A stretch of 64,000 nt of DNA, taken from assembly GCA_002347265.1 (NCBI GenBank), contig DDYB01000025.1, positions 24,925 through 88,924 of the forward strand, read 5' to 3'. The notes below the pieces were generated by a model. It was not told the origin of the DNA. It did not search any database and saw only the letters and a program-made list of their open reading frames with translations. How positions within the stretch are numbered: position 1 is the first letter of the stretch; every line of letters begins with the position of its first letter. The translations under genes and the position numbers were made by a program. Shown here piece after piece: positions 9,026 to 17,841 of the stretch. Source of the stretch: Desulfobacteraceae bacterium UBA2245. Its GTDB lineage: Bacteria; Desulfobacterota; Desulfobacteria; Desulfobacterales; UBA2245.

Positions 9026-10675
9026 ATGCTGAAGGAAAATCTCGTTAAGGAAATCGAGCAAAGCATTATCCGTAACTGGTCCTATCCCGCATTTTCCGAT
9101 TACGGGAAGGCGTCGCTTACCTATGCCGATGTGGCTTCAAGAATCCGGTGGTTTCATCATGTGTTTGAGGATTGCCGGATTGGTCCGGGCGATAAGATCG
9201 CCCTGATCGGGAAAAATTCAGCCAACTGGGCCATGACCTATCTTGGGGTTATCTCGTACGGCGCCGTGATCGTACCCATACTTCCGGATTTTCATCCGGA
9301 TGAAATCGCTCATATCATCCGGCATTCCGAATCTGTTTTCGTGTTTGCCGCAGACGGCATCTTCAACGCGCTGGACGCGGCGCTGATGCCCGATGTTCAG
9401 GCGTTTTTTTCCCTAGAGGATTTCACACCGCTGTTTCAACGCAACGAAAAACTGGGTGAAGTCCTTGAAAAAGCCACGATTTCCTGTCTTGAATCCGGCC
9501 GGTCAACGTCCTCGGAATTTTCCCTGAAGTCCGTGGAAAACCCTCAGCTTTCTTCAATTGTCTATACCTCCGGAACTACCGGATTTTCAAAGGGCGTGAT
9601 GCTTTCCCACAACAGCCTGATGGCCAATGTGCGTTTCGCAAGGACGTATATGCCCCTGAAACAGGGAGACCGGATTGTTTCCTTTCTTCCCCTGGCCCAT
9701 GCTTTCGGATGCGCTTTTGACTTTCTCTTTCCATTCATTGTGGGCTGCCATATCACCTTTCTGAAAAAAATTCCTTCCCCATCCGTGGTGGTCAAGGCGT
9801 TTCAGGAAATACAGCCGCATTTGGTGATGACGGTGCCGCTGGTGGTCGAAAAAATTTATAAAAATCATATCAAGGATAAACTCAATAACGCCAAGGTGCG
9901 TTTTCTTCTGAAGCTTCCTGTGGTTAACCGGCTGATTCTGAAAAAATTCAACGACAGATTGAGCCAGGTATTCGGCAACCATTTTTATGAGGTGGTGATC
10001 GGCGGCGCCGCTCTGGAGGAAGAGGTTGACCGGTTTCTGAAAAAGATCGGATTCCGTTATACCATCGGCTACGGGCTGACCGAATGCGGACCGCTGGTCA
10101 GTTACGCGCCGAGTTCCGGACACCGCATCGGAGCGGTGGGCCGACTGGTGGACACCCTGGAGCTGAAAATCGACTCGCAAGATCCCGCCCTCGAGCCCGG
10201 TGAAATTCTGGTGCGTGGCGAGAATGTCATGGACGGCTACTACAAAAACCGGGAGGCAACGGCAGAGGCCATCGATGCCCAGGGCTGGCTGCATACGGGA
10301 GACCTGGGGCTTCTGGATGCCGACGGTTTCATTCATATCAAAGGACGATCCAAGAACATGATCCTGGGGCCGTCCGGGCAGAACATCTATCCCGAAGAAA
10401 TCGAATCCCGCCTCAACGGCATGGATTATGTGGAGGAATCCCTGGTGATCGAATCGGGCGACAAGCTGGTCGCTCTGGTTCGCCCCGATTATGAGCGCTT
10501 TCGCACTCACGGCGTCGATGAATCCAAACTTACCGAAATTATGGAAAAAAGCAGAAAAGAACTTAATTCGCGGCTTCCCGCTTACAGCGGCATTTCCAGA
10601 ATTCAGATCCATTCCGAGGAATTTGAAAAAACCCCCACAAAGAAGATCAAGCGCCGTCTGTACCGCACAGTTTAA
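9026..10675 (+). CDS. Long-chain fatty acid-CoA ligase (AMP-binding)
   Basis: 549 residues, preceded by GAGGAG. It belongs to the adenylate-forming superfamily: the P-loop-like motif YTSGTTGFSKGVMLSH (about residues 178-193), the GYGLTECGP motif, and the hinge region GWLHTGDLGLLDADGFIHIKGRSKN with the downstream NIYPEEIE. It should activate a fatty acid or similar carboxylate to its CoA thioester at the inner face of the membrane. The chain-length preference is not readable. The catalytic C-terminal lysine region TPTKKIKRRLY is present. Confidence 0.88.
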   Translation: MLKENLVKEIEQSIIRNWSYPAFSDYGKASLTYADVASRIRWFHHVFEDCRIGPGDKIALIGKNSANWAMTYLGVISYGAVIVPILPDFHPDEIAHIIRHSESVFVFAADGIFNALDAALMPDVQAFFSLEDFTPLFQRNEKLGEVLEKATISCLESGRSTSSEFSLKSVENPQLSSIVYTSGTTGFSKGVMLSHNSLMANVRFARTYMPLKQGDRIVSFLPLAHAFGCAFDFLFPFIVGCHITFLKKIPSPSVVVKAFQEIQPHLVMTVPLVVEKIYKNHIKDKLNNAKVRFLLKLPVVNRLILKKFNDRLSQVFGNHFYEVVIGGAALEEEVDRFLKKIGFRYTIGYGLTECGPLVSYAPSSGHRIGAVGRLVDTLELKIDSQDPALEPGEILVRGENVMDGYYKNREATAEAIDAQGWLHTGDLGLLDADGFIHIKGRSKNMILGPSGQNIYPEEIESRLNGMDYVEESLVIESGDKLVALVRPDYERFRTHGVDESKLTEIMEKSRKELNSRLPAYSGISRIQIHSEEFEKTPTKKIKRRLYRTV

Positions 10676-11010
10676 CAGACCGTAGATTTCCCTTCTGATT
10701 TGGCTGATTTTCCGGCATGATGTATTGTATTATTTGAGCAACCGGACTAAATCAGCATCAAGCTTGGGCTTTTGTTTGCGGCAAGCCTTCTGAACATCAA
10801 GAGACGCTGGATTGTCTGATTGTATCGGTTGCGCTTTGAGACCTTGGAGCCGCCGTGCTGCAAACCGCCGAATTGGCGATTTTAAAACTTGAATCCATGT
10901 TGGCGCAGGGTTTATAGTTGTTGGACAAGAAATAGAGATCGAAGGCGTTGGGCTTTTGCCCTCGCGCTTTGAAAGCGGTTAAAAAATACAGTATTAACCC
11001 ATGGTGCAGA
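10676..11010. other. 335-base intergenic region
   Basis: No convincing gene. The stretch 10840-10915 can be read as a short forward peptide ending LAILKLESMLAQGL then a stop, which might be the tail of a decayed gene but has no start and cannot be assigned. A hydrophobic reverse-strand frame across 10797-11078 overlaps the start of the next gene and is judged a shadow. No clear terminator follows the acyl-CoA synthetase. Confidence 0.4.
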
Positions 11011-11805
11011 ATGAATATAGGCAAAAAAATCAGAATTAAAAGAATCGTCAACAGAAAGTCCGGTAAAACCGTGATCATTCCGATGGATCACGGCGTTTCA
11101 CTGGGGCCGATTCAGGGCCTCGAGGATATTGACAAAACGGTCAACATGATCCTCCGGGGCGGTGCGAATGCCACGGTGGTCCATAAGGGCATCGTCACCT
11201 CCACCAACCGGAGCGAGGATACGGATATCGGTTTGATCATCCATCTTTCGGCTTCCACCTCGCTGAACCCCTTTCCGAACAACAAGATTTCGGTGTGCGA
11301 TGTAGAAGAGGCGCTTGCGCTGGGCGCCGATGCCGTGTCGGTTCATGTCAATATCGGCGCGGACGGAGAGGCGGCGATGCTCGAATCCCTCGGCAGAACC
11401 GCAAGGGAGTGCAACCGATGGGGCATTCCGCTGCTTGCCATGATGTATCCCAGAGGGGATCTGGTCGAGGTCAATGTCGAATCCGTCAAGCTTGCCGCCA
11501 GGGTGGGCGCCGAGCTGGGCGCCGACATCATCAAGTGCCCGTATACCGGAAGCGCGAAGTCTTTTGAGGCGGTGGTCAGGGGGTGCCCTGTTCCGGTGGT
11601 GATTGCCGGAGGCTCCAAGCTCAGCGACGAAGAAACGCTTGACATGATCGAGGGCGCGATGACGGCGGGCGCGGCCGGACTTTCCATGGGAAGAAATGTG
11701 TTTCAGCACGAGGATCCCGAACATTTTGTGAGGGTTGCCTGCGAGATGGTGCATAACGGCATGCCGGCAAAACAGGCGCTGAAAATGCTGCGCAGACAGC
11801 TTTGA
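11011..11805 (+). CDS. 2-amino-3,7-dideoxy-D-threo-hept-6-ulosonate (ADH) synthase / DhnA-type class I aldolase
   Basis: 264 residues from the ATG at 11011 (MNIGKKIRIKRI); an upstream start at 10948 would add an unrelated extension. The sequence has the TIM-barrel pattern of DhnA/FbaB aldolases: VIIPMDHGVSLGPIQGL with the Asp-His pair, the Schiff-base lysine in DIIKCPYTG, and the phosphate-binding VIAGGSK and AAGLSMGRNVF loops. The MDHGVSLGPI wording is that of archaeal MJ0400-like ADH synthases, which open an alternative route to 3-dehydroquinate. Its usual partner, dehydroquinate synthase II, is not in the window. A fructose-bisphosphate aldolase role is the alternative. Confidence 0.8.
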   Translation: MNIGKKIRIKRIVNRKSGKTVIIPMDHGVSLGPIQGLEDIDKTVNMILRGGANATVVHKGIVTSTNRSEDTDIGLIIHLSASTSLNPFPNNKISVCDVEEALALGADAVSVHVNIGADGEAAMLESLGRTARECNRWGIPLLAMMYPRGDLVEVNVESVKLAARVGAELGADIIKCPYTGSAKSFEAVVRGCPVPVVIAGGSKLSDEETLDMIEGAMTAGAAGLSMGRNVFQHEDPEHFVRVACEMVHNGMPAKQALKMLRRQL

Positions 11806-12006
11806 ATTCAGGTTTGGCCGGTATTTTCAGCATCGGCCGTTTGATCGTATGGATTAAAATCGAGTCTGTGCTGTCCGGAAAGACGTTCGAAAAGCCGATT
11901 GCCGCTTTTCGACAACGGATTTCAGCTTCGGGCAGCGCGGATTTTGGCATATTTTGTTGGAGTATAGTCCTTCGGTTTGAACCTTAAAACTATCAGGAGG
12001 CCGGTT

Positions 12007-12600
12007 ATGACGATCAGTTTGCCGAGTTTAGCTTATGCGAAAAACGCTCTGGAGCCTTACATCAGTGAAAAAACCATCGAATTTCATTACGGCAAGCACC
12101 ACAACGCTTACGTCGAAAACGCGCGAAAGCTCATCGAAGGAACCGATCTTGCCGATCAATCCCTGGAGGCGATTATCGAAAGGGCGGTCGCGGACCCTTC
12201 AAAGCAGGGCCTGTTTAATAATGCGGCTCAGGTCTGGAACCACTCTTTTTACTGGAACTGCATGAAACCGGGCGGCGGAGGGGCGGCTTCGGGCAGAATC
12301 GCCGATCAGATCGCTTCGGTTTTCGGCAATTACGAAAAATTTGCCGAACAGTTCAAGAATGCGGCAATGACGCAGTTCGGAAGCGGATGGGCATGGCTGG
12401 TGCTGAAGGGCGGCAGGCTCGAGATCGCCAAAACCGGCAACGCCGATACGCCGATGGCTCACGGCGTCAAACCGCTTCTGACGATCGACGTCTGGGAGCA
12501 TGCCTACTATCTGGACTATCAGAACCGAAGGGCGGATTACATCGATGCGTTTTTGAAACATCTGGTCAACTGGGATTTCGTGAATTCCAGACTGGTTTAA
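12007..12600 (+). CDS. sodB: Iron superoxide dismutase
   Basis: 197 residues from the ATG at 12007, which follows a perfect AGGAGG six bases upstream. It dismutates superoxide in the cytoplasm. The metal ligands are visible: His in EFHYGKHHNAYV, His in QVWNHSFYW, and Asp and His in TIDVWEHAYYLDYQN. The AAQVWNHSFYWNCMKPGGGG wording is that of the iron-type enzymes. It stands alone, with a strong terminator directly after it. An anaerobe would use it for oxygen tolerance. Confidence 0.95.
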   Translation: MTISLPSLAYAKNALEPYISEKTIEFHYGKHHNAYVENARKLIEGTDLADQSLEAIIERAVADPSKQGLFNNAAQVWNHSFYWNCMKPGGGGAASGRIADQIASVFGNYEKFAEQFKNAAMTQFGSGWAWLVLKGGRLEIAKTGNADTPMAHGVKPLLTIDVWEHAYYLDYQNRRADYIDAFLKHLVNWDFVNSRLV

Positions 12601-12623
12601 CCGATTTTTTATTGCATTGAAAA

Positions 12624-12660
12624 AAGGGGGCTCTATTCGCAGCCCCCTTGCCGTTTTTTT
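12624..12660 (+). terminator. Rho-independent terminator of sodB
   Basis: A 9-bp perfect stem (AAGGGGGCT at 12624-12632 pairing with AGCCCCCTT at 12641-12649) with an 8-base loop, then GCCG and a run of seven T (12654-12660). It lies 24 bases after the sodB stop. Confidence 0.9.
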
Positions 12661-12734
12661 CGTCTATGGCGATGACGGGGCAATCGAATGATTTGCCCGC
12701 CATGTTCAATTTCTTAAGATAGGAAATCAAATAT

Positions 12735-12763
12735 TTGACATTCAAAAGAAAATTTGAGATAAA
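12735..12763 (+). promoter_or_regulatory. Promoter of the tetR gene
   Basis: TTGACA (12735-12740), a 17-base spacer, and GATAAA (12758-12763). The next base begins the palindromic operator at 12764, so a bound regulator would block initiation. Confidence 0.6.
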
Positions 12764-12783
12764 AAGACCGACCGGTCTGTCTT
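12764..12783 (+). promoter_or_regulatory. Palindromic operator for the TetR regulator
   Basis: The 20-base sequence AAGACCGACCGGTCTGTCTT is an inverted repeat with only one mismatched pair of positions (18 of 20 match their reverse complement), centred on GACCGGTC. It sits directly after the -10 box and 26 bases before the tetR start. This is the arrangement expected for autorepression. A weaker related element (AGACCG...TGTCTTA) lies at about 13420-13434, between tetR and the acyl-CoA dehydrogenase gene, with shorter spacing between the arms. Confidence 0.7.
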
Positions 12784-12809
12784 ATTTTTGAAGATCCAGG
12801 ATTATCCGC

Positions 12810-13400
12810 ATGCCGTCGCTGAAAGAAAACATCATCCACGAGGCCCTGAGGCTGTTTTCCCTGAAGGGTTTTTCCAGCACCTCGATTACCGACATACTGG
12901 AAGCCGCCGGGGTTTCCAAGGGAGGCTTTTACAACCATTTCAGGAGCAAGGAGGACCTGTTTTACGCCGTTCTTGAGCGGGCGCGGCAGATCTGGCGGGA
13001 GAAGGTTCTTGAAGGGGTGGATCAGGTGGATGATCCCATCGGCAAGATATGCCTGGTGCTTGAAAATTATCGCGATTCGTATCTGATCGATTTCGAAAAC
13101 ATTCCCGGCGGGTGTATTTTTATCACGCTTGCCGTGGAACTGGCCGATCAGCACCCCAAGCTGGCCGATGCCGTGAATCATGGATTTTCGGGCTTCAAGG
13201 CCATGATAACCGGTTACTTGAATCAGGCGCAGAAAACGGGAGATTTAAGATCGACGGTTTCCGCCAGAGCGGTCGCCGAGATGGTGTTTGCCGGCATGCT
13301 GGGGGCATCGGTGATGTACGGCATCAACAAGTCCGCCGATGATCTGAATCATGCGATTGAAGCGGTTATTCAATATCTGAAAGAACTGGTCCGAGTCTGA
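12810..13400 (+). CDS. TetR/AcrR family transcriptional regulator
   Basis: 196 residues. The N-terminal helix-turn-helix is clear: ALRLFSLKGFSSTSITDILEAAGVSKGGFYNHFRSKEDLFYAVLE (residues about 10-54) with the YNHF and SKEDL hallmarks. The C-terminal helical domain should bind a ligand; a long-chain acyl-CoA is a reasonable guess because the downstream genes are an acyl-CoA dehydrogenase and EtfBA. The palindrome in its own promoter indicates autoregulation. The 53-base gap to the dehydrogenase, without a terminator, suggests one operon. Confidence 0.88.
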   Translation: MPSLKENIIHEALRLFSLKGFSSTSITDILEAAGVSKGGFYNHFRSKEDLFYAVLERARQIWREKVLEGVDQVDDPIGKICLVLENYRDSYLIDFENIPGGCIFITLAVELADQHPKLADAVNHGFSGFKAMITGYLNQAQKTGDLRSTVSARAVAEMVFAGMLGASVMYGINKSADDLNHAIEAVIQYLKELVRV

Positions 13401-13453
13401 TTGGTTTGCATGAAGTCAGACCGTCCTGTCTTAACCTGAGAAAGGAGGATGTG

Positions 13454-14590
13454 ATGATCGATTTTACCTTTACCGAGGAACAGGAAATGTTCAGAAAGGC
13501 GGCCCGGGAATTTGCCGAAAATCAGGTGGCGCCGAGAGTGGCTGAGATGGAAGCCGCCGGCAAGGTTTCAGAAGCCGTTGTCCGGGCCCTGGCTGAGGCC
13601 GAGATGATGGCCCTGACCGTTCCCGAGCCGTTCGGCGGCCTGGGACTGGGCTATACGGCAAGGATGATCGCTCTGGAGGAGATCAGCCGGATCTCGGTGG
13701 CAACCGCCATGATGCTGCAGGTGTTTGCCTTGGGAATTGAGCCGATTCTGAAGTTCGGATCCGAGGCGCAGAAACAGAAATACCTTCCCGATCTGGCCTC
13801 CGGAAAGCGCCTGGCCACGACCGCGGTCACCGAGGCCACCGGCGGGTCCGATCCGACAGGAATCCGTACATCGTATCGCAAAGACGGCGATGATTACATC
13901 ATCAACGGCCGGAAATGCTTTATCACCAATTCCCACATCGCCGACACCCTCACGATTCTCGCTAAGGATGAAAATGATCCCAAGGCGTTTTCCGCATTTA
14001 TTCTCGAAAAAGGCATGCCCGGCTTCAAGGCGACGCATGAGGAGAACAAGGTCGGCATGCGGGGGTGCAATACCGGCGAGCTTGCCTTTGAAGATGTCCG
14101 TGTTTCAAAGGAACAGCTTCTGTTTACCGAGGGCAAGGGGCTTCGCGTGACCATGGCGGCCATCGGCGATGTGGGCCGCGGCGGCATGGTGGGTTGCGCC
14201 CTGGGCGTTCAGGCGGCCTGCCTGGAAGCCTCGGTGAAATTTTCCCGCGAACGCATCCTGTACGGAAAGCCCATCAGCCAGCTGCCGACCATACAGAGCA
14301 AGCTGGCCGAGATGAAAATAGATCTTGAGGCCGGACGGCTGCTGGCGTACCGGGCTTGCGCCATTCAGGATAAGGGGCAGCCTTCCAGCAACGAGTTTGC
14401 CGTGGCCAAGTATTTTACCACGGAGGCCGCGCAGAAGGCCGCCAAGATGGCCGTGGACATTCACGGAGGATACGGGTGCATGCAGGAGTATGCGGTGAGC
14501 CGGTACCTGAGGGATGCCTTTGTGCTGGGGCCATCGGCCGGAACCTCGGACATCATGAAGGTGATCATCGCAAGATGGGTGCTTTCCTGA
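13454..14590 (+). CDS. Acyl-CoA dehydrogenase family protein lacking the usual catalytic Glu
   Basis: 378 residues; the ATG at 13454 follows AAAGGAGG. Typical landmarks: TAVTEATGGSDPTG (FAD/substrate loop), CFITNSHIADT, GMRGCNTGELAFEDVRV, FSRERILYGKPISQLPTIQ and IHGGYGCMQEYAVSRYLRD. The C-terminal motif, usually YEGTSE with the catalytic base Glu, reads SAGTSD here, so Ala362 replaces Glu. The alternative base position of isovaleryl-type enzymes (helix G) is Gly in GDVGRGG. It may use another base or catalyse a different step. It transfers electrons to the EtfBA encoded directly downstream. Confidence 0.88.
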   Translation: MIDFTFTEEQEMFRKAAREFAENQVAPRVAEMEAAGKVSEAVVRALAEAEMMALTVPEPFGGLGLGYTARMIALEEISRISVATAMMLQVFALGIEPILKFGSEAQKQKYLPDLASGKRLATTAVTEATGGSDPTGIRTSYRKDGDDYIINGRKCFITNSHIADTLTILAKDENDPKAFSAFILEKGMPGFKATHEENKVGMRGCNTGELAFEDVRVSKEQLLFTEGKGLRVTMAAIGDVGRGGMVGCALGVQAACLEASVKFSRERILYGKPISQLPTIQSKLAEMKIDLEAGRLLAYRACAIQDKGQPSSNEFAVAKYFTTEAAQKAAKMAVDIHGGYGCMQEYAVSRYLRDAFVLGPSAGTSDIMKVIIARWVLS

Positions 14591-14664
14591 TTTTCGAATC
14601 CGTTTAAAACCTCTGCAACCTGCATTTCCGATTGCAGGGGCGAAAACACAGAAAAGGATGCCTC

Positions 14665-15465
14665 ATGACGCTTCAAATCATTGTGTGCGTTAAAGCCGTA
14701 CCCGATCCGGCGCAGGCCGGTCGTATCAGAATCGATCCGGCAACCAGAACGCTCACGCGCGCCGATGTTCCGCTGGCATTCAACCCGCTGGACCGAAACG
14801 CCCTGGAGGCGGCGCTGCAGATCAAGGAGAAATCCGGCGCTCGAATCACCGTTCTCAGCATGGGGCCTTCAGGAGCGGAAAGCATCGTCAGAGAATGTCT
14901 GTCCCTCGGCGCCGATCATGGAATTCTGCTGTCCGACAGGGCTTTTGCCGGGGCGGACGCCTATGCCACCTCGTTTACACTGGCAAGAGGAATCGAAAAT
15001 ATCGGAAAATACGATCTGATCCTCTGCGGCATGGCCAGCAGCGACGGCGCCACGGAATGGGTCGGGCCCCAGATCGCCTCGTTTCTGGGAATACCGGCGG
15101 CAACCCAGGTCGAAGAACTAACACAGGCCGATTCGCAAACGCTCATAGTCCGATCCGGCATGGAAAACGGATACCGCCTGATGGAAATAAAGCTTCCGGC
15201 CCTGTTGACCGCAACCCGAAAGCTGAACCGTCCGCGGGCCCTTTCGTTTTCAGGAATCATCAAGGCCAGAAAAAAGCAGATAGTCCAATGGGGTTTGCAG
15301 GATCTCGGGCTCGCCGAAGATCAGGTCGGCCAGGCGGCATCCCCTACCGTGGTGAGCGCAATGACCACCCGCACGGCTCGAAGACAGGTCGAATTCATCG
15401 AGGGCTCCATCGAGGAGAAGGCTGAAATTCTGGTGCAGCGGCTGGCGCAGGCCGGTTTGATCTGA
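14665..15465 (+). CDS. etfB: Electron transfer flavoprotein subunit beta
   Basis: 266 residues from the ATG at 14665 (MTLQIIVCVKAVPDP), with AAAAGG upstream; the longer in-frame start lacks support. ETF-beta landmarks: VKAVPDP at the N-terminus, FNPLDRNALEAALQIKE, the DLILCGMASSDGATEWVGPQIASFLG block (nucleotide binding) and PALLTATRKLNRPR. It forms a heterodimer with EtfA and accepts electrons from the acyl-CoA dehydrogenase 74 bases upstream. Whether this is a bifurcating ETF cannot be decided by eye. Confidence 0.92.
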   Translation: MTLQIIVCVKAVPDPAQAGRIRIDPATRTLTRADVPLAFNPLDRNALEAALQIKEKSGARITVLSMGPSGAESIVRECLSLGADHGILLSDRAFAGADAYATSFTLARGIENIGKYDLILCGMASSDGATEWVGPQIASFLGIPAATQVEELTQADSQTLIVRSGMENGYRLMEIKLPALLTATRKLNRPRALSFSGIIKARKKQIVQWGLQDLGLAEDQVGQAASPTVVSAMTTRTARRQVEFIEGSIEEKAEILVQRLAQAGLI

Positions 15466-15528
15466 GGTTTTTCATCAGAAGGGATGGCCTGGTTTTTTTG
15501 CCGGCAACTATATGGAGAGAATGGATCT

Positions 15529-16530
15529 ATGACAACAAAAGCCAACTGCGGTCCAGTGTGGGTTGTGGCGGAACAGGTCGACGGGCGGATTCAGAACGTT
15601 TCGCTTCAGCTTGTCGGAAAGGCCAGACAGCTTGCCGACGAACTGGATGTACCCGTCGAGGTCGTGCTTCTGGGACAGGGTATGAAGGATGTCGTCGAGC
15701 CGCTTTTTGCCGCCGGTGCGGACCGGGTTTACCTGGGCGATGATCCGGTTCTGAACTGGTATCACGCGGAGACGTACACGGAGATGATCGTTTCCCTTGC
15801 CCTGAAAATACAGCCGGAGATTCTGCTCATCGGATCGACATGCACGGGCAGGGAACTGGCGCCGCTGGTCGCGGCCCGGCTGGCGACAGGTCTTACCGCC
15901 CACTGCATTGATCTGAAAATCAATGATCAGAGAATTCTGGAGCAATGGATTCCGGCTTACGGCGGGCTTATCTCTATCATATGTCCCCAAAAGAGGCCCC
16001 AGATGGCCACGGTTGCAAGCGGTGTTTTTCCCCTGCCGGATATGGATGAAAGCCGTCGCGGCGAGCTGGTGATGCTGAAGGCGCCGGAGGCGGTGTCAGG
16101 TCGTATTCGAACCCTGGAGGTCGTGCGCCGGGAACCGGAAACCGTGGCGCTGGAATCCGCTTCCATAGTGGTTGCCGGCGGCATCGGCGCGGGCGATGAA
16201 GACGGGTGGCGCCAGATTTCGGATCTGGCCCGGATTCTGAATGCGGCCCTGGGATGCACCCGGCCGGTGGTCGATGCGGGCTGGGCCGGTCATGAGACCA
16301 TGATCGGTCAGAGCGGAAAGATGGTAAGCCCCGAGCTCTACCTGGGCATCGGCCTTTCCGGAGATCTTCAGCATCTGATCGGCGTGGCGGGGGCCAGGGT
16401 GATGGCGGCCGTCAACAAGGACGCCAGGGCGCCGGTTTTTGAACAGGTGGACTACGGCATCGTGGCGGATTGCCGCGAATTCGTTCCCCTGCTGATTGAA
16501 AAAATCAGGGCGTATCGTCAAAGTCGATGA
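15529..16530 (+). CDS. etfA: Electron transfer flavoprotein subunit alpha
   Basis: 333 residues from the ATG at 15529, with GGAGAG upstream. The C-terminal FAD domain is well conserved: VVAGGIGAGDEDGWRQI, LGCTRPVVDAGWAGHETMIGQSGKMVSPELYLGIGLSGDLQHLIGV and the closing AVNKDARAPVFEQVDYGIVAD. The N-terminal half carries the ETF alpha/beta fold (ILLIGSTCTGRELAPLVAARLATGLTAHC). Last gene of the tetR-acd-etfB-etfA unit; it converges on the MFS transporter gene with 25 bases between. Confidence 0.93.
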   Translation: MTTKANCGPVWVVAEQVDGRIQNVSLQLVGKARQLADELDVPVEVVLLGQGMKDVVEPLFAAGADRVYLGDDPVLNWYHAETYTEMIVSLALKIQPEILLIGSTCTGRELAPLVAARLATGLTAHCIDLKINDQRILEQWIPAYGGLISIICPQKRPQMATVASGVFPLPDMDESRRGELVMLKAPEAVSGRIRTLEVVRREPETVALESASIVVAGGIGAGDEDGWRQISDLARILNAALGCTRPVVDAGWAGHETMIGQSGKMVSPELYLGIGLSGDLQHLIGVAGARVMAAVNKDARAPVFEQVDYGIVADCREFVPLLIEKIRAYRQSR

Positions 16531-16555
16531 GCCTTTATGGTTCGTGCGGCGACCA

Positions 16556-17722
16556 TCAGACCGTTTTGTGGCGCTGTCTTCGCATATCGAGAATTCCGAC
16601 GCTCAAGGGGATGACCAGCATCAGAACGCCCAGAGCCGTAACACCCTGCCAGGCGGCGCGTACGTATACCAGGCCGCTCAGGGTGATTCCCGAATAGCCG
16701 CCCAGATAATAAAAAAGCACGTAAAGGGAATTGGCCCGTCCGCGGCTGGCGGTCAGTTTCCGGTTCAGTGCCCCGGCGGCCGAGGCGTGAATGGCGAAAA
16801 AACCCGCGCAGATGCCGGCCAGACTCAAAACCACTCCGATCATGGAAGGAATCAGGGTCAGGCCGATGGAAACGGCGAATACCACCGCGCCCATGGCCAT
16901 GGTGGCGCCGTTTCCGATCCGGTTGCTGATGTTTCCGGCCAGCGGCCCCATCACAACGCCGATCAGATACGACAGATACATCATCGTAATTACGCCGGTG
17001 GAGGCGTTGAACGGGGGGCCTGAAAGATAAAATGGCAGAAAGTTGAATATCGAGGAAAAAACGAAAAAGGCGGAAAAGGCCGCCGCGTAAATCATCAGCA
17101 GTTCGGTGCGGCGAAGCAGTCCGACAAAGCCGATTTCCCCGGCCGATTCCCCGGTCTGCTTTTTTTCTCCGGGAAGCCAGAAGAGCGCGGCCAGGGTGGC
17201 GGCCAGCAGAAAGACCGAGGCGCTGAAAAACGCATACCGCCAGTGCAGCGGCGGATGAATCCAGCCTCCGAGCAGGCGGCCTCCCAGTCCGCCGGCCACG
17301 GTCGCCGATATGTACGAACCCATGATCACATTGAGCCGGTGAAGCGGCAGCGTCCGGGAGAGATAGGCGGCCACGCAGGTGGTCAGGCATGGCAGAAACA
17401 GCCCCTGAATGAACCGGGCCGCAATGAGGGCCGTAAGATTTTCCGACAGGGCGCAATAAAAGCTGGATGCCGTGACCACAAAGCCGCCGAGGGCGATCAG
17501 GGGCTTGACCCGGTACCGGTCTGCAAGCCGGCCGAAGGGCAGGTTGGCCAGGGCGATTCCCAGAACTACCATCGAGATGGTCAGGGAGGCCTGAGTTTCG
17601 CTGACGCCGAATTCGCTCTGAAGCACCGGCAGGACCGGCTGGGTGATGTAAATCGTGGTAAAGGCGGCGGCTACCAGCCAGAAAACCACCGCGGCAAGAC
17701 CTATGGGTTTGAATCTATTCAT
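16556..17722 (-). CDS. MFS transporter
   Basis: 388 residues with 12 predicted membrane helices. The cytoplasmic loop motif A between helices 2 and 3 reads NLPFGRLADRYRVKPLIA, as in the drug/proton-antiporter branch and YnfM-like transporters. A second loop around LPGEKKQTGESAGEIG separates the two six-helix halves. The substrate is unknown. It is followed downstream on the same strand by nothing within 25 bases of etfA. Confidence 0.85.
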   Translation of the reverse strand: MNRFKPIGLAAVVFWLVAAAFTTIYITQPVLPVLQSEFGVSETQASLTISMVVLGIALANLPFGRLADRYRVKPLIALGGFVVTASSFYCALSENLTALIAARFIQGLFLPCLTTCVAAYLSRTLPLHRLNVIMGSYISATVAGGLGGRLLGGWIHPPLHWRYAFFSASVFLLAATLAALFWLPGEKKQTGESAGEIGFVGLLRRTELLMIYAAAFSAFFVFSSIFNFLPFYLSGPPFNASTGVITMMYLSYLIGVVMGPLAGNISNRIGNGATMAMGAVVFAVSIGLTLIPSMIGVVLSLAGICAGFFAIHASAAGALNRKLTASRGRANSLYVLFYYLGGYSGITLSGLVYVRAAWQGVTALGVLMLVIPLSVGILDMRRQRHKTV

Positions 17723-17841
17723 GAAAAAATAAATCGCATGGCTTTTGGAAAACGCGCGGATACAGGAAATCGGACTTGCGAAAAATCAGGGCCGATCGGC
17801 AAAATAATACAAAAAATGCAATCGGGCTTTAAAATCCAGGG

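Noticed and set aside
10797..11078. Hydrophobic reverse-strand frame upstream of the ADH synthase gene
   Set aside because: It overlaps the well-supported start of that gene and has no ribosome site or family.
13420..13434. Second TetR site before the acyl-CoA dehydrogenase gene
   Set aside because: It shares the outer arms AGACCG and TGTCTTA with the main site but the spacing is four bases shorter, so I mention it only as weak.
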